NCBI RefSeq assembly: GCF_949628265.1
Contig: NC_088789.1
Coordinates: forward strand, 29,505,883-29,569,882
Length of the DNA stretch: 64,000 nucleotides
From: Cloeon dipterum
Lineage: Eukaryota; Arthropoda; Insecta; Ephemeroptera; Baetidae
Reading direction: 5' to 3'
Positions 35,530-47,349 of this stretch are shown in pieces. The notes beneath the pieces are model-generated. The model saw nothing but the letters and a program-made list of their open reading frames with translations. It had not been told where the DNA came from and ran no database searches. Position numbers and translations under genes: made by a program. How positions within the stretch are numbered: the first letter of the stretch is position 1; every line of letters starts with the position of its first letter.

Positions 35530-36130
35530 AAAAGCAACTAAATATTAATTGAAGAAATTTTTGTGATAAATATCCTTCAATTTTGGTTTTTCACTAATTC
35601 TAAGACGAAATTGTGGCTTTAGGGCGGAATTTTAAGTAAATGTCCATGTTTGTGTATTTAAACAAAAAGGTGGATTGGTCGGTGGAGAAGGAGTAATCCG
35701 AGCTCATTAAAGTGGCACGCGCATCACTTTTATTGTTTGAGTTGGATATCTCGCTCGCATAAAATCTCGATTCATATTCCAGCTTGTGTCGAGCTACATG
35801 TCAACGCCAAGTGTGCCTCAACCCCAAATATAAGCCACGCGGTGGATCCGTATTAATTAAAACAGAACAATAAATTATTTCTGCCATAATTTAAGCCTGC
35901 CTCCGAGTGTTTATGTGATCGTGTGGCGCCTACCAGATTTACACGTCATTAGCTTGCTTGCCTCGTTTATTTGCTTGTTTGCAAACACGGCAAGAGCTGA
36001 ATGAGATGTAAGCTTATTTGGTTGCAAACATTTTCTCACCAATGAATCACCGCGTGCAGGAATTAACAGCCAAGGACGTGAGGAAATGGTAAATTGTAAG
36101 AAATAAATTTAAATTCTACGGCTGATCATC
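35530..36130. other. Spacer with a broken third copy of the 71-codon ORF
   Basis: 35550-35760 matches 17459-17674 but carries several indels that break the frame. No other gene. Confidence 0.4.
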
Positions 36131-36132
36131 CC

Positions 36133-36660
36133 CTAATTAAAGAAATTGAGACAAAAGCAGAGCCTGTGTGCTTTCCCTGAGGATGTTTTCTCATTAAAAT
36201 TCATTTTAAAAGAGGCAAAATGCCGAATTATTTTATTACCGCGCAGAGTGTTCGTGGCCGCGAAGTGCAGGACGCTCCACCCTCCGCAGTCGGCCCCTTT
36301 CTTCGTGATCAGCAACTGGCAAACGTCAGGGTCGGCGAACTGATCGGTGGTGATAAGGGCTGTTTCTCCGTGCGGACCTTTTTACGTGAAGAGGTCGCAG
36401 TTCTGCAGGTGCAGGCCGCAAAAATGGACCAGATTTCTCCCCAACTGCTGCACTTTTCAGCTCAAATATTAACAACACAGCTGGCTCAGGGCTCAGGAGA
36501 GGAGACATTCCTCCTGATGCGGCGTTGCCTAGTTTGAAGGGTTTTAAGGTTTCGTGCGTCTCTCCCACCTTTTCACTAATTCGTTCTAATATCGTTTATT
36601 AAATAAGAAAAATCAAGGCCTTGACATATTTGCTTTTAGACCTTACCGTTTTATAGCGCA
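36133..36660 (-). pseudogene. Ankyrin-repeat gene relic (unit E)
   Basis: The minus strand at 36315-36133 reads LITKKGADCGGWSVLHFAATN and RGNKIIRHFASFKMNFNEK, an ankyrin unit in frame. Toward 36400 the GETAL core survives but the frame is broken. Same origin as the relics at 1740-2215 and 18080-18610, each with its own lesions. Confidence 0.6.
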
Positions 36661-38880
36661 AAAATAATTATTAAGCACCACAGAGTCATTTTAAAATAGA
36701 TAATGTTGGAATTGGATTCATCTCTTCAAGCCTCTGATTCGCTAACCATCAGACAGCTGCTGCCTGCTGAAATAGAAATTAATAAACGATTTTGACAGAA
36801 AAGATTGATTTATCTAAATCAAGTAATTTTCACTGATTTAAGAAGATGCGTGATTCATTCAATATTTTGTTTACACTATCTTATATTTAAGTTACAAAAA
36901 CACTAGTTGTGCTGCTGTTACATTGAAAAAAAAAATAATATTTTAACTGCTGGCATTCGGAGGCCTGGGGGCCAAAACGACAAAATTTAGCTGCTGTTTA
37001 GTAAATAATAGAATGCAAGATGGTTAATTACCACTGGCATTTACATTTATAGCACTCAATTTGGTTGCACTGCGAGGAATTTCCAAGATCACCGTAAAAA
37101 AACCAGCAATGATTGAGCGCTGTTCATGGAGCCGTGGTATTGCGTCTCGGGACGAGGCACTCAAAGGACTAAAAGAAAGAGAAGACCGACTGTAGGAGAT
37201 AGCAGGCATAATTTTTTAACGTTGAAACTTTTGTTTGTTTGTTTATTGACGTTTATGAGCTTTTTTGAAAAATGCCTTTCTCCCAAGTGGCAGGAATTGC
37301 ATGGCAGCGAAATTTTGAGATTTATGTAAAAATGTCCCAACTGTGCATTCCAACCTCAATACTCAGTAATTGTTCCCAAGTAGAGGGTTTTACGAAAGAG
37401 AATTTCTGCATTTTTACGACCAAATATTCTAAAATCCGGAGCGTTTCTTGCATTTTTGGTATCGACTATAGCGCGTTAAATTATAAGAGCCGAAAAGAAT
37501 GCGGCTGGTGATTTATCACCGCCTGGTTGCGTGTTGCATACCTTTATGGAGGCTCGCTGCAGCAAGCGCGTCCTCCATCCGTTTTTTATCTAATTCTATT
37601 TCTAGCAGCAAAAAATTGTAATCGACTGTGGGGTCGAGGAGCCGTGACAGAAATGCGTCCCTTAAAAGTGAAACTCGTCTTATTTATTTAAGTTTCGTGG
37701 ATTAAGTTAAAACCCTGATGTGGTACTGGTCTGATTAATTTGAGATCAAAGCTTATAGAATATTCTCGCACCAAATCTCATCCTAGATCCTAGCCTAATG
37801 TTTTTTCTGTATGAAATTTAGAAAATTGGTTTCAAAGTTGTCCCATCGCAGAAAATTCCACTTCAAAACTCGAGAAAATAGGATTTTTAAAATTTCATTT
37901 GCACCTCCTAATCTCGGGTTCTATAAGCATCAGAATTACAAAAACTACCCACTGTTAGACTTTTATCGAGCTCCTCTGTGCAGCCGTAGGGTTTGGGGGT
38001 TCTTGCCCTCCACCCCTAAGTTGCCTTACAGCTTGAAAGATGCAACAGAGTGGGGCTGCAGAGGAATGTTATCAAAATTGTAGCAATGGGGATGAAAGGG
38101 TATTCAAGTAATCACCCTCTAAATACTTTCGTTTGTTAGTGGAGATTAAGACGAGTGCAACATTGGCTACTTTTTGCAATTCTAATGGTTAGAACTTGAG
38201 TTTTGGATGTGCGAAAAACCCAAAAAGTCGAAAAGTGTCATTTTTGTAATCTCTCTTTGAATTTCTTTGAGATTTTCTCACCCCTTGCTCGCAGTGTAGT
38301 ATAATCAGCAAGAGTCAATATTGAAAGAGGAAAAAATAAAAAAAATCATTGATATTTAAATAAAATTCCCAGCTCTATATTAAATTAACTCGGCTCTGCA
38401 GTTTTTTATGTAATATTTCGGAAAAAATTTGGCGTTCTGTGAATCCAACCACTTGTTTCCTGGACAACTAGGAGACGCGCGGGCCAATTTCATACGTTCA
38501 TAAGAAGATTATCGCTTGATGAATGTAGATTTTTAAATTAATTGCTGTCAATCCTTTTATACCTTTACGCGAATAAATTATTATTTTTTAATCATATCAT
38601 TTTTATTCGTTTTTTGAGTTAATATCCCACAATAACTGCTTTCTTGGAAAGGTCATATATTCAATACAATGGTATTATTATTATTTATTCTTTAAAATGA
38701 ATAACAGAGCAGAATTCCTACTATAGAAAAAATTGCATCTTATCTCGTGTTTAGAGAAAATAATAGGATTATTGCAATATTAAAAAAAATCAATGATTAT
38801 TGAAGTTTGTTGATACAGTAGAGAGAAATCTATATAGATTATAAAGAAAAGATAGTTAAGTTTACGGTCTTATTAATTAA
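36661..38880. other. Unit E-F spacer
   Basis: Colinear with 18780-20960, including the relic of the ankyrin upstream region at 37060-37240. No gene. Confidence 0.5.
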
Positions 38881-38885
38881 ATAAT

Positions 38886-38891
38886 TTTATT
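38886..38891 (-). terminator. Polyadenylation signal of ZAD copy F
   Basis: Minus-strand AATAAA about 170 bp after the stop, conserved position. Confidence 0.55.
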
Positions 38892-39061
38892 GGCATTATA
38901 CATCAACATCAAAGCTTTGCGAGCAACTTTGAATCAATTAAAACGCAATAATTCAGAGAGAAATAAAAATTAGAGTACATATTGAACTCCATGTGTGTTT
39001 TAGCAAATGTTTTCTCATTTTGAGTGAAACCGTAGATTTTCAACACTTTTTAAGCTCTTGT

Positions 39062-40625
39062 TTATTTGATATGAGTTGACTTGATGTGCTTACAAAGAGA
39101 ACTTTTGGAAATGAACTGTTTTTTGCACGCATCACATTCAAATTCAAGCTCAAACAAATTGTGTTTCTTAGCGAGATGGATTTTCAAATTAGAAGTGAAA
39201 TGGAAACTCTTTTGGCAATGGCCACAGTGATTCAATTCGGCTTGGTTGTGCATTCTGTAACAATGCTTTTTCAAGACACTCGCACTTTTGTAGTACCTTT
39301 TGCAGGGCTCACACTTGAATCCGAGAGCTTTGTACTTCAAGCCACGCCACTCGCAATTTCCGTGTCTTCTTTTCATGTGGTATACAAGCAAAGAAGGCTT
39401 TTGAAAGATCTTTGGACACTTGGAACATTTGAACAAAGTTTCTTTGCACTTTTCCAGGTGCGATTGGTACAAACCTGAACATTCAAATTTGTTTTTGCAT
39501 CGAACACATATCAACTTTCTAATGTGTTTAGTGTAATAACCGACCGAAATATCTAAATTACAAATTCGGCACCGCTTAAATGTGTGCACTCTTTTCACGT
39601 GCTTGGACAAATTATAATTGGTTGAGAACATTTCGCCGCATTTGTCACATTTTAGTGTTTTCTTCATATGTTTTCTGGCAATATGGCTTTGTAAAACGTA
39701 TTTTTTACAAGTTTTGTACTCGCAATATTCACAATCAACCGTTTTTGCACCATCAGTGTCGTGAAGAGAGTCAAAATGAGCCCTCATTTCGATTTTAGTT
39801 TTGAAAAACGAAACGCATCCATATAAGGCGCACTTGACTGGAAATCCGCGATGGACTTTACGAACATGATGACAATAACTATCGTTTCCTTTGAATTCCT
39901 TGTTACAAAAATCGCATTTGAATATTTTTAGTCCTTCCCATTTTTCATGCACTTCCTCGTTGTGTTTTTTCCTTTCCTCGATTGTGTGAAAATATGTGGC
40001 ACAATTATGGTTATCACATCTGATAGCATTTTTGTGTTTTTTCTTTACATGCTGTGACAAATTCTTGGAGTTTTTAAATAGTTTACCACAGTACAGACAT
40101 TTTTTCTTTTGAGAACAAATATTGGATTGTGTCTCAGATTCCGATTCCACCTCTTCCTCTTCGATTTCATCTTCTTCACTATCGGGCAAATCGACCTCTT
40201 CTAATGGCACCCAACATTGCTCAATATTTCCCTCTAAAACACAGTTATTTAAAAATAAATAAATAAATAAATCTCATCTTTACCGAAGTAATGTTTCCGC
40301 AGCTCTTTTGCTGCATCGTCCAAATCCAAATTCCACCAAACCAATGCATCGTCTGACATTCCATTGAATTTCCAAAGAAACCTGAGGAGAAAATCCCACA
40401 AATAAATAAATCCTAAATTCCTGATTTCTTGTGATGCACTCACTCGGCTTGCCAGGCGCAAAAGTAGCAAATCAGGTCCTCGTCCTCGATTTCCTCTGCA
40501 AACTCGTGTCCGAAGACGTTGAGAAACCAATTCAGCAGCTTCTCCTTGTCCACGTGGACAGCGAGAATTGCGCCATCCGCCGTCGGAAGCTCGCAAATCA
40601 AGCAAAGCGCCTTTTGACACGACAT
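39062..40625 (-). CDS. ZAD-C2H2 zinc-finger protein, copy F (483 aa)
   Basis: Exons 40625-40444, 40381-40284 and 40233-39062 (1452 bp in frame). It is the duplication partner of copy C and shares its tail KSTHIK, but its zinc-finger contact regions have moved on: finger 1 reads KNSKNLSQH and finger 8 QKPSLLVYH. The fourth finger has ALYGCVSFF in place of AFKGC or AFIGC. Finger 5 keeps the CKKYVLQSH form. The acceptor of exon 2 is CAG here, against AAG in the other copies. The ZAD reads FGHEFAEEIEDED. Intact; expected in the nucleus. Confidence 0.92.
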
Positions 40626-41189
40626 TTCAGACAGACCACCTGAACCTGAATGGAAGGTTCAAATAAGGTGGCTAGGCGATCGCAGCGCCGCTCCAAAGGT
40701 TGGTTAGTTTTTTTAAATACAAGAAGCCATCTGTGGGAAGGAAAAAGTGTTACTCGAATTTTTGATAATTTAACTGTAAAACACATTATTTTGCGTAAAA
40801 TTGTTAATGCTCCGAAACCTTTTGATAAATTAATTCAGGGGAACAAATCTTCGAATCTGCGTTACACACCATCCCAGGATAAATAACACAATATCTAAAT
40901 TGGCTTTAATCGAAACTCAAGTTAGTGTTCGAAAAGGGTTCTTTTAAATAGACGCGAGTAAGCATTTTTCTAACAGTTCATTGAAACAATTTGCTTCTGC
41001 ATTTCTTAAACTTGTATCCCATTATGAAGCAGGTACAATATTCATAGAAATTCAAAATTATTAAGTTATTTTCGGTTTTAAAGAGGAAATTTTCGAATAC
41101 TGAAAAATAACTAAAAGAGATTTAGTGGTTACCTTTGACCTTGACCGAAGTCTGTCTTTAAAAGCGAAAACAAATGCACATTTTATTTT

Positions 41190-41335
41190 CTTAGGTTCAG
41201 CGCCGTGTAGTGCAGCGCCGTGGCGCCGAACTATTCGGTTAGGTAGGTGACGTTGACGCCGGCCTCTATTAGCCAAAGGCAGATTCATGTCGGCGTCGTC
41301 CAACGATGCGGACAGGAGAAAGTTGATTCTCCGAC
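41190..41335 (-). pseudogene. Ankyrin-repeat relic (unit F)
   Basis: Same broken ankyrin piece as 23300-23445 (DDADM, then WLIEAGVNVTYLTE across a frameshift), with a few further differences. Confidence 0.5.
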
Positions 41336-41615
41336 ATTTTCCCTCCTATGTTAGATTTGAGGCGATGAAAATTAGTTTTCTGCATGTTAAAAAAAATAAA
41401 TTAGAAATGTCTCTCTAATCAACAGCTCTTGCTGCAAAGCGGCTCATCTGAAGACGAATGAGGAACATTTTCCTTCGGCAATCAATTAAAGACCGGTCCG
41501 ATATTATGAAATTTATCCACGTGCTACATTTTCGAGATTCAAATAAAAATAGATTGACTCGAGCTAAATGAATTGCAATATAAAAAGCGAAATACATTCG
41601 ATTTTCACTGTATGG

Positions 41616-43105
41616 TAGAGACCTGCGCGGTTTTATTTTTTAACAACCGTTGTTACCAATACCATCAAAATATAAACCACAACCGCACCAAAACCGCAAC
41701 TCCAATGACAAAACCGCGGTTGCGGTTAACCGCAAAAATACCGCAAAAACCGCAACGAAAATACACTAATACAAAAATTCCGTTTTTTTTTTTGTGAAAT
41801 ATGGTTATGGTATTTTTCCTTTTTTTTCAAAATTTTTTGTACCTAATAAATAACGTTTAGCGGTCGAAATACAATTTGATTCCTCGAAATTTAGGCTCAG
41901 ATTTGAGATAATTGCGGTTCATTTTGGTTGTATATTTAAATTATATATATACATATTAAAAAAATATATCATAATCGTGAACTGGACTTTAATATTTATT
42001 ATTGTTTATTCAATTCACTGTTTCCGGGGCTCTAGCTCGGGGCCCCGGAGCCCGATCCGAAAAATTCCTACCGTGGCATACACTTTGGATGTGGGGAAAG
42101 AGAATCCAAATTCAGCCAAAATTAAGGCTTTTTCAAATTTTCCCAGCAAACGTGGTGCGATACACCATATGGAATCTGGGTGAAAATTTCCGGCGAAGCC
42201 AATGGTGTTAAATAACAATCGGAAAAAAATGATTTTTCATGAAAATCGGTGAAAATTTGAAAACTGTGTCTGGAAGTTCAGCTCGAGGGGAAACTGTGGG
42301 GGGCAAATAATCTTGTTCATAAAAATTTGAAATTCTATATAAGGCTAGAAAATGGCAAGTTAATTCTGAAAAATTTTGGTCTTTGAAAATTATACCAAAA
42401 TTGTCCATTTCATAAGGAGTCCAAGTTTGGCTTTGCAGCTCGGAACCTATACATGGGTCCAAAGAAAAAATAAGAACAGATTCTGTGAAAGCTGATGAAA
42501 TTTGCAATCTTATATATAAGTGGAAATAGATTTTCCAGCACCATCAAATTTTCTGGTAAATTACTGAAATGCTAACTTAACTTAATGAGAAAAAGAAAAA
42601 TTCGAGAAAAATTGTTCAAGCAGGTGACTAAAATTTTGCTGGGGATCTTCATCAACATCTCATGAAAAGTAAAAACATTCGTGAACGCCGTTATCGGGTT
42701 GCATGCAATATCCCAAGTGTCCACCTGGAAAACCCGATAAATTCGAATGTTTGTATCCAAAAACAATAAATTTGCACATTTTTAGACTCGTCATAAAGGT
42801 TTTCTAAAATTGGAGCATGTTTAAAAAAGTTGTGGAGTTTTTTAAAATTTTCAGAATTTTTTTCGGAAAGTTCCGAATTTTCAAAATTGGTGAACATGAA
42901 CTCGTGATACGACTCATTATCAGTCATCGGCCAGGGAAGGGGTCGTATCGTAGGTATTGCGGTTATTTTTGGATGACCAAAACCGCAAAAATAAAACCGC
43001 AACCGCACCACTACCGCACCGCAACTGAAAAAGAACTCCATAACCGCGGTTTTGGAGTGCGGTTTGCGGTATTTTTTTCCAAAACCACAACCGCGCAGGT
43101 CTCTA
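41616..43105. mobile_element. 1.49-kb terminal-inverted-repeat element (non-autonomous DNA transposon)
   Basis: The left end TAGAGACCTGCGCGGTT and right end AACCGCGCAGGTCTCTA are perfect inverted repeats. Subterminal regions on both sides are crowded with CCGCAACCGC or GCGGTTGCGG motifs (41660-41760 and 42955-43090). No transposase frame is visible; ORFs inside are short. The 17-bp ends suggest a hAT-like MITE, but I find no 8-bp target duplication, which is explained if one flank has been deleted. Confidence 0.75.
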
Positions 43106-44098
43106 GTTCAAATCTCAAAGTCAGCAATTGTGCCTGAGTATGGGGTTACGAGCTTCAAATAACGAAATAAATAAATGGAATTATAACATTAACAGGGTGG
43201 TTTTATTTTAAAATTCATCTATACCTACAAGCGCACTGCTTTTTAGCCGTGGGCAGTTTTATCATGGCACTGGGAAAGGATAAATTCTGAATTTTAACGA
43301 TCAGTATTCTAAAATCCGGAGCGTTTCAGGAATTTTCTGGATCGACCGGCGCGTAAAATTACGAGCCGAAGAGAGAGCTCGGCTGATGATTTATCACCGC
43401 CTGGTTGCGTGTTGCATACGCCCTTAAGGAAGCTCGCTGCAGCAAGCGTGGCCTGCCATATCTATATTTGTATTTCCAGAAGCAAGTTTGCAGTAACAAG
43501 AAATTTATGTCAAAAAGGAAGGATCAAATAATTTAAAATAAAAAATAACATGATGTATTTCGTACATGATTTTCAAATTTATAAAATGAGTTTCAAAATT
43601 GTCCCTTCGCATGATAAGTATGTGAACTTTGCAGAAAATTTCATAGCGATGGTTTTGTTCCCTACAAATTCTACTTCAGAACTCGGGAAAATGTGAATTT
43701 TTCAAATTCCGCTTCATTTTGAATTCCTAATCTCGGGTTCTAAGCATCAGATTTACAAAAACTATCCACTATATGTATTATTTATAGTTATGCATGCCCT
43801 CAATTATCTAGTATACACCTTTAAAACGCAAGAGATAAAAAATTAAAATAGTTGACCAATTTGAGATAGAATTCACAGCTCTAAAATAATTTAATTCGGC
43901 TCAGCTGTTTTTTCTGTCCTATTTCGGAAAAGATTTAGCGTTCTGTGCATCCGTCCACTTGTTTCCTGGCCAACTAGAATAGATGCGCGGGTTAATTTCA
44001 CGCGTTCATAAGATCAATATCACATGATGAAGGAAGATTTTTTAATTAATTATTGGTAATCCATGTTTCACATTCTTGTAAGTTCATTGTTTTCTGTA
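43106..44098. other. Spacer 3' of ZAD copy G, left part
   Basis: Colinear with 32370-33340. No gene. Ends at the LINE insertion. Confidence 0.5.
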
Positions 44099-45322
44099 TG
44101 AATGAATTTATTATTAAACGCATATATGCGTGCGACACTAATCCTATACAATCAATTCTTACAAGTCTTCGCTGCTGTTCTTAAACTAATTCTTTTTACT
44201 ACACATTTCAAAATATGGTATTTTTCACACTGTTCTCCACAAAATCTACATTTACAAATCTCCTGAGGTTCATAATGGTACATCTGAGTTGCACAGAACA
44301 AATAGTGATATCCATGGCATGCAAATCGAGTAAATACATGTCTATCTTCAAAATTCGGCACCCTCCAATTCCCATTCATCATTGTTTGAGTTTCATAAAA
44401 TGCATCACAAATCAAGCGTCTATTCATAATCTTTATGTTAACAAACTTCTTATAATTATCAGTTTCAGGGAGATCATATTTCATTTTAAGATCTGTAGCT
44501 AAAAAGTTTAAGTCTTTGGCCACCAGTTCATAGACGTATCGCGATCTATTGTATTTAGAGATCCCCAGCACTTTCTTTAGATATCGGGTTTTAACTCGCT
44601 CTAATGTTTCAAAATCATTAATAGTAAGATAAGGCCAAATAACTTCTATGCCATAAGAGGCAGTAGGAGAAACTTTTAGGTCAAAGAGTTTAACTGCCGT
44701 TTCAATGGAAAGTTTATGCAAGTTTTTAATACTATACGTTGCCATAAAGGCTGCCCTCGCTCGTTTCTCCACATGCCTACCAAAGGATAATCCTGATACT
44801 TGAAACATAACACCCAAATAACAAAATTCAGGGACAAAATCCACATTCACACCTTCTAATACAATTTTCTCATTCAATGCATAACGACCTCGTCCCTTAT
44901 TTCTAAATTTCATTGCCTTACATTTATCTAAGTTCAACTGAAGACTTCTAGTTTGTAAGTATTCCTTTACAGCCACACATGCATCGCACAAATCACTCAG
45001 TGTCTCACTAGTCAGCACAATATCATCCGCAAATAAAATAGCTTTAAGTCCAGGAATATGATTAATTACCTCATTAATATCATTGATTGCAAGATTAAAA
45101 AGAAAAGGAGATAAGCAACCACCCTGACGTACTCCATTGGACTGCACAATTATTTCTGACTCAGTCACACCGTCAGCAATTCTTAAAAAATTTAAATCTA
45201 AAGAATGAGCTAGATATTTGAGTTCCACTAGTGACATTTTGTTTGACTCAACGATTTTCCTGAAAATTATAATTCTATCCACCGAATCAAAAGCTTTCTT
45301 AACGTCTAAAAACAGCGCAATT
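44099..45322 (-). mobile_element. 5'-truncated LINE (non-LTR retrotransposon) insertion
   Basis: A 1224-bp insertion flanked by the 16-bp direct repeat TTCATTGTTTTCTGTA (44083-44098 and 45323-45338). It encodes, on the minus strand, the last ~391 residues of a reverse transcriptase to TAA at 44152. Visible are the first palm aspartate (LFLDVKKAFDSVDR), the motif SNGVRQGGCLSPFLFN, the catalytic FADDI and the thumb, then a C-terminal Cys-His segment (CKCRFCGEQCEKYHILKC). The endonuclease and N-terminal half are missing. The first ATG codon comes from the target duplication itself. The paralogous site near 33330-33345 is empty. Dead on arrival. Confidence 0.92.
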
Positions 45323-45622
45323 TTCATTGTTTTCTGTAATTATAGCTTTTATAATTCGTTTATCGAGCTAATATCTCGCTAAAAGTACTGAAGTGCTATG
45401 GTCATGTTTATTACCAATTTATTATTTGCACTTTAAAATTTATAGCAGAGCAGCTTATGCCTATATAATAGTAAAAATTGCTTTTTATCTCAATTTTAGA
45501 GATACAAGATGGGAATATTGAAAAATTAAAATATCAGTGATTTGAGGTTTGTTGAGAAAGTATAGAGTGTAATATCTAGAAAGAAAATATAATATAGTTT
45601 ATGGTTTTAACAATTAAAAGAT

Positions 45623-45628
45623 TTTATT
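45623..45628 (-). terminator. Polyadenylation signal of ZAD copy G
   Basis: Minus-strand AATAAA about 170 bp after the stop, conserved position. Confidence 0.55.
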
Positions 45629-45793
45629 GGCTTTACTATAACATCATAATCAAAAATGTGCGAGCAATTTTGAATCAATTACATTTAGATATTTCGGAAA
45701 GATGCGAAAGAGAATGAGAGCAGTTATTGATCTCCATGAATTTGTAACAAATGTTTTCTCATTTTGAGTGAAAGCGTAGATTTTCAACACATT

Positions 45794-47349
45794 TTAATTT
45801 TTCGTGCATTTAAAATGAATTGTTCTGATGTGCTTGCAAAGAGATTGTTTGGAAATTAACTGTTTTTTACATGCATCACATTCAAATTCAAGCTCCAACA
45901 AATTGTGTTTCTTAGCGAGATGGTTAATCAAATTAGTAGTGAAAAGGAAACTCTTTGGGCAGTGGGCACAATGCTTCAATTTGGCCTGGTTATGCATCCT
46001 GTTAGAATGCTGTTTCAAGACACTCGCACTTTTGTAGTGCCTTTTGCAGGGTTCACATTTGAATCCGAGAGCTTTGTGCTCCAAGCCACCCCTTTCGCGA
46101 TTTCCATGTTGTCTTTTCATGTGGTAATTAAGCAGAGAAGATATTTGAAAGCTCCTTGGACACTTGGCACATTTGAACAAAGTTTCTTTGCACTTTTTCA
46201 GGTGCGATTGGAACAAACCTGAACACTGGAATTTGTTTTTACAGCGAACACATGTCAACTTTCTAATGTGTCGAGCGAAATAACCGACTGACACATCTAA
46301 TTTACATAATCGGCAGCGATTTAATTCGTGCACACTTTTCACGTGGATGGTCAAATCATTATTGGTTGGGAACATTTTGCTGCATTTGTCACACTTAAAT
46401 TTCTTTTCTGTTTTGTGTTTCCTAGCAACATGTTTTTGTAGATCAGATTTCTTTCTTGTTTTGAATTGGCAATATTCACAATCAACCATTTTTGCACCAT
46501 CAGTGTCGTGAAGAGAGTCAAAATGAGCCCTCATTTCGATTTTAGTTTTGAAATACGAGACGCAGCCTTTGAAAGCGCACTTGACTGGAAACTCACTGTG
46601 AACATGACGAACATGACAGTTGATGTTACCATTTCCAATGAATTCCTTGCTACAAAATTCGCATTTGAATATTTTCCTCTCTCTAGGTTTTTCATGCACT
46701 TCTTCTTTGTGTTTTTCTCTTTCCTCGATTGTGTGAAAATATGTGGCACAATTATGGTTTTCACATCTGATAGCATTTTTATGTGTTTTCTTTACATGCT
46801 GTGACAAATCGTACGAGAATGAATATTGTTTACCACAGTAAAGACATATTTTCTTTTCTGAACAAATTTTGGGCTGTGTCTCAGCTTCCAATTCAGCCAC
46901 ATCCTCTTCACTTTCGGGCAGATCAACTTCTTCCAATGGCACCCAACATTGCTCTATATTTCCCTCTAAAAACACAGTTGTTAGAAAAAAAACATTAAAT
47001 AAATCTCATTTTTACCGAAGTAATGCTTCCGCAGCTCTTTTGCCGCGTCGTCTAAATCCAAATTCCACCAAACCAAATTCTCATCTGACATGCCACTGAA
47101 TTTCCAAAGGAACCTTAGGGGGAATTCTTTAAATAAAAATAAAAGTTCCTGGATTCCAATAACTCACTCAGCTTGCCAGAGGCAAAAGTAGCAAATTTTG
47201 TCCTCGTCTTGGATTTCCTCAGCCAATTCGTATTCGCAGACGTTCAGAAACCAAGTTTGCAATTTCTCCTTGTCCACGTGGACAGCGATGACAGCGCCGT
47301 CTGCCGTTGGGCACTCGCAGATCAAGCAGAGCGTCTTTTGAAACGACAT
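45794..47349 (-). CDS. ZAD-C2H2 zinc-finger protein, copy G (483 aa)
   Basis: Exons 47349-47168, 47113-47016 and 46965-45794 (1452 bp in frame). The N-terminus is MSFQKTL. Fingers 5 and 6 differ strongly from most copies: RKKSDLQKHVARKH with a KTEKKF linker (related only to copy D), then CSKMFPTNNDLTIH. The irregular finger is VGYFARHIRKLTC. Finger 8 is QISSLLNYH. The tail RTIHFKCTKN is shared with copy B although their flanks are not closest, a sign of exchange between copies. The acidic linker is shorter (SEEDVAELEAE). It is the last ZAD gene of the array. Confidence 0.92.

Larger units (their letters stand above)
35368..41615. repeat. Segmental duplication, member 2
   Basis: Colinear with 17274-23725. 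It ends exactly where the terminal-inverted-repeat element at 41616 begins. Confidence 0.75.

Noticed and set aside
40249..40620. 123-codon minus ORF joining ZAD exons 1 and 2 of copy F without splicing
   Set aside because: It reads exon 1 in the wrong frame. The spliced frame matches all other copies.
41616..43105. GCGGTT clusters as a possible CRISPR-like or satellite array
   Set aside because: Spacing is irregular, the repeats are short, and they lie inside perfect inverted ends; a transposon explains them.
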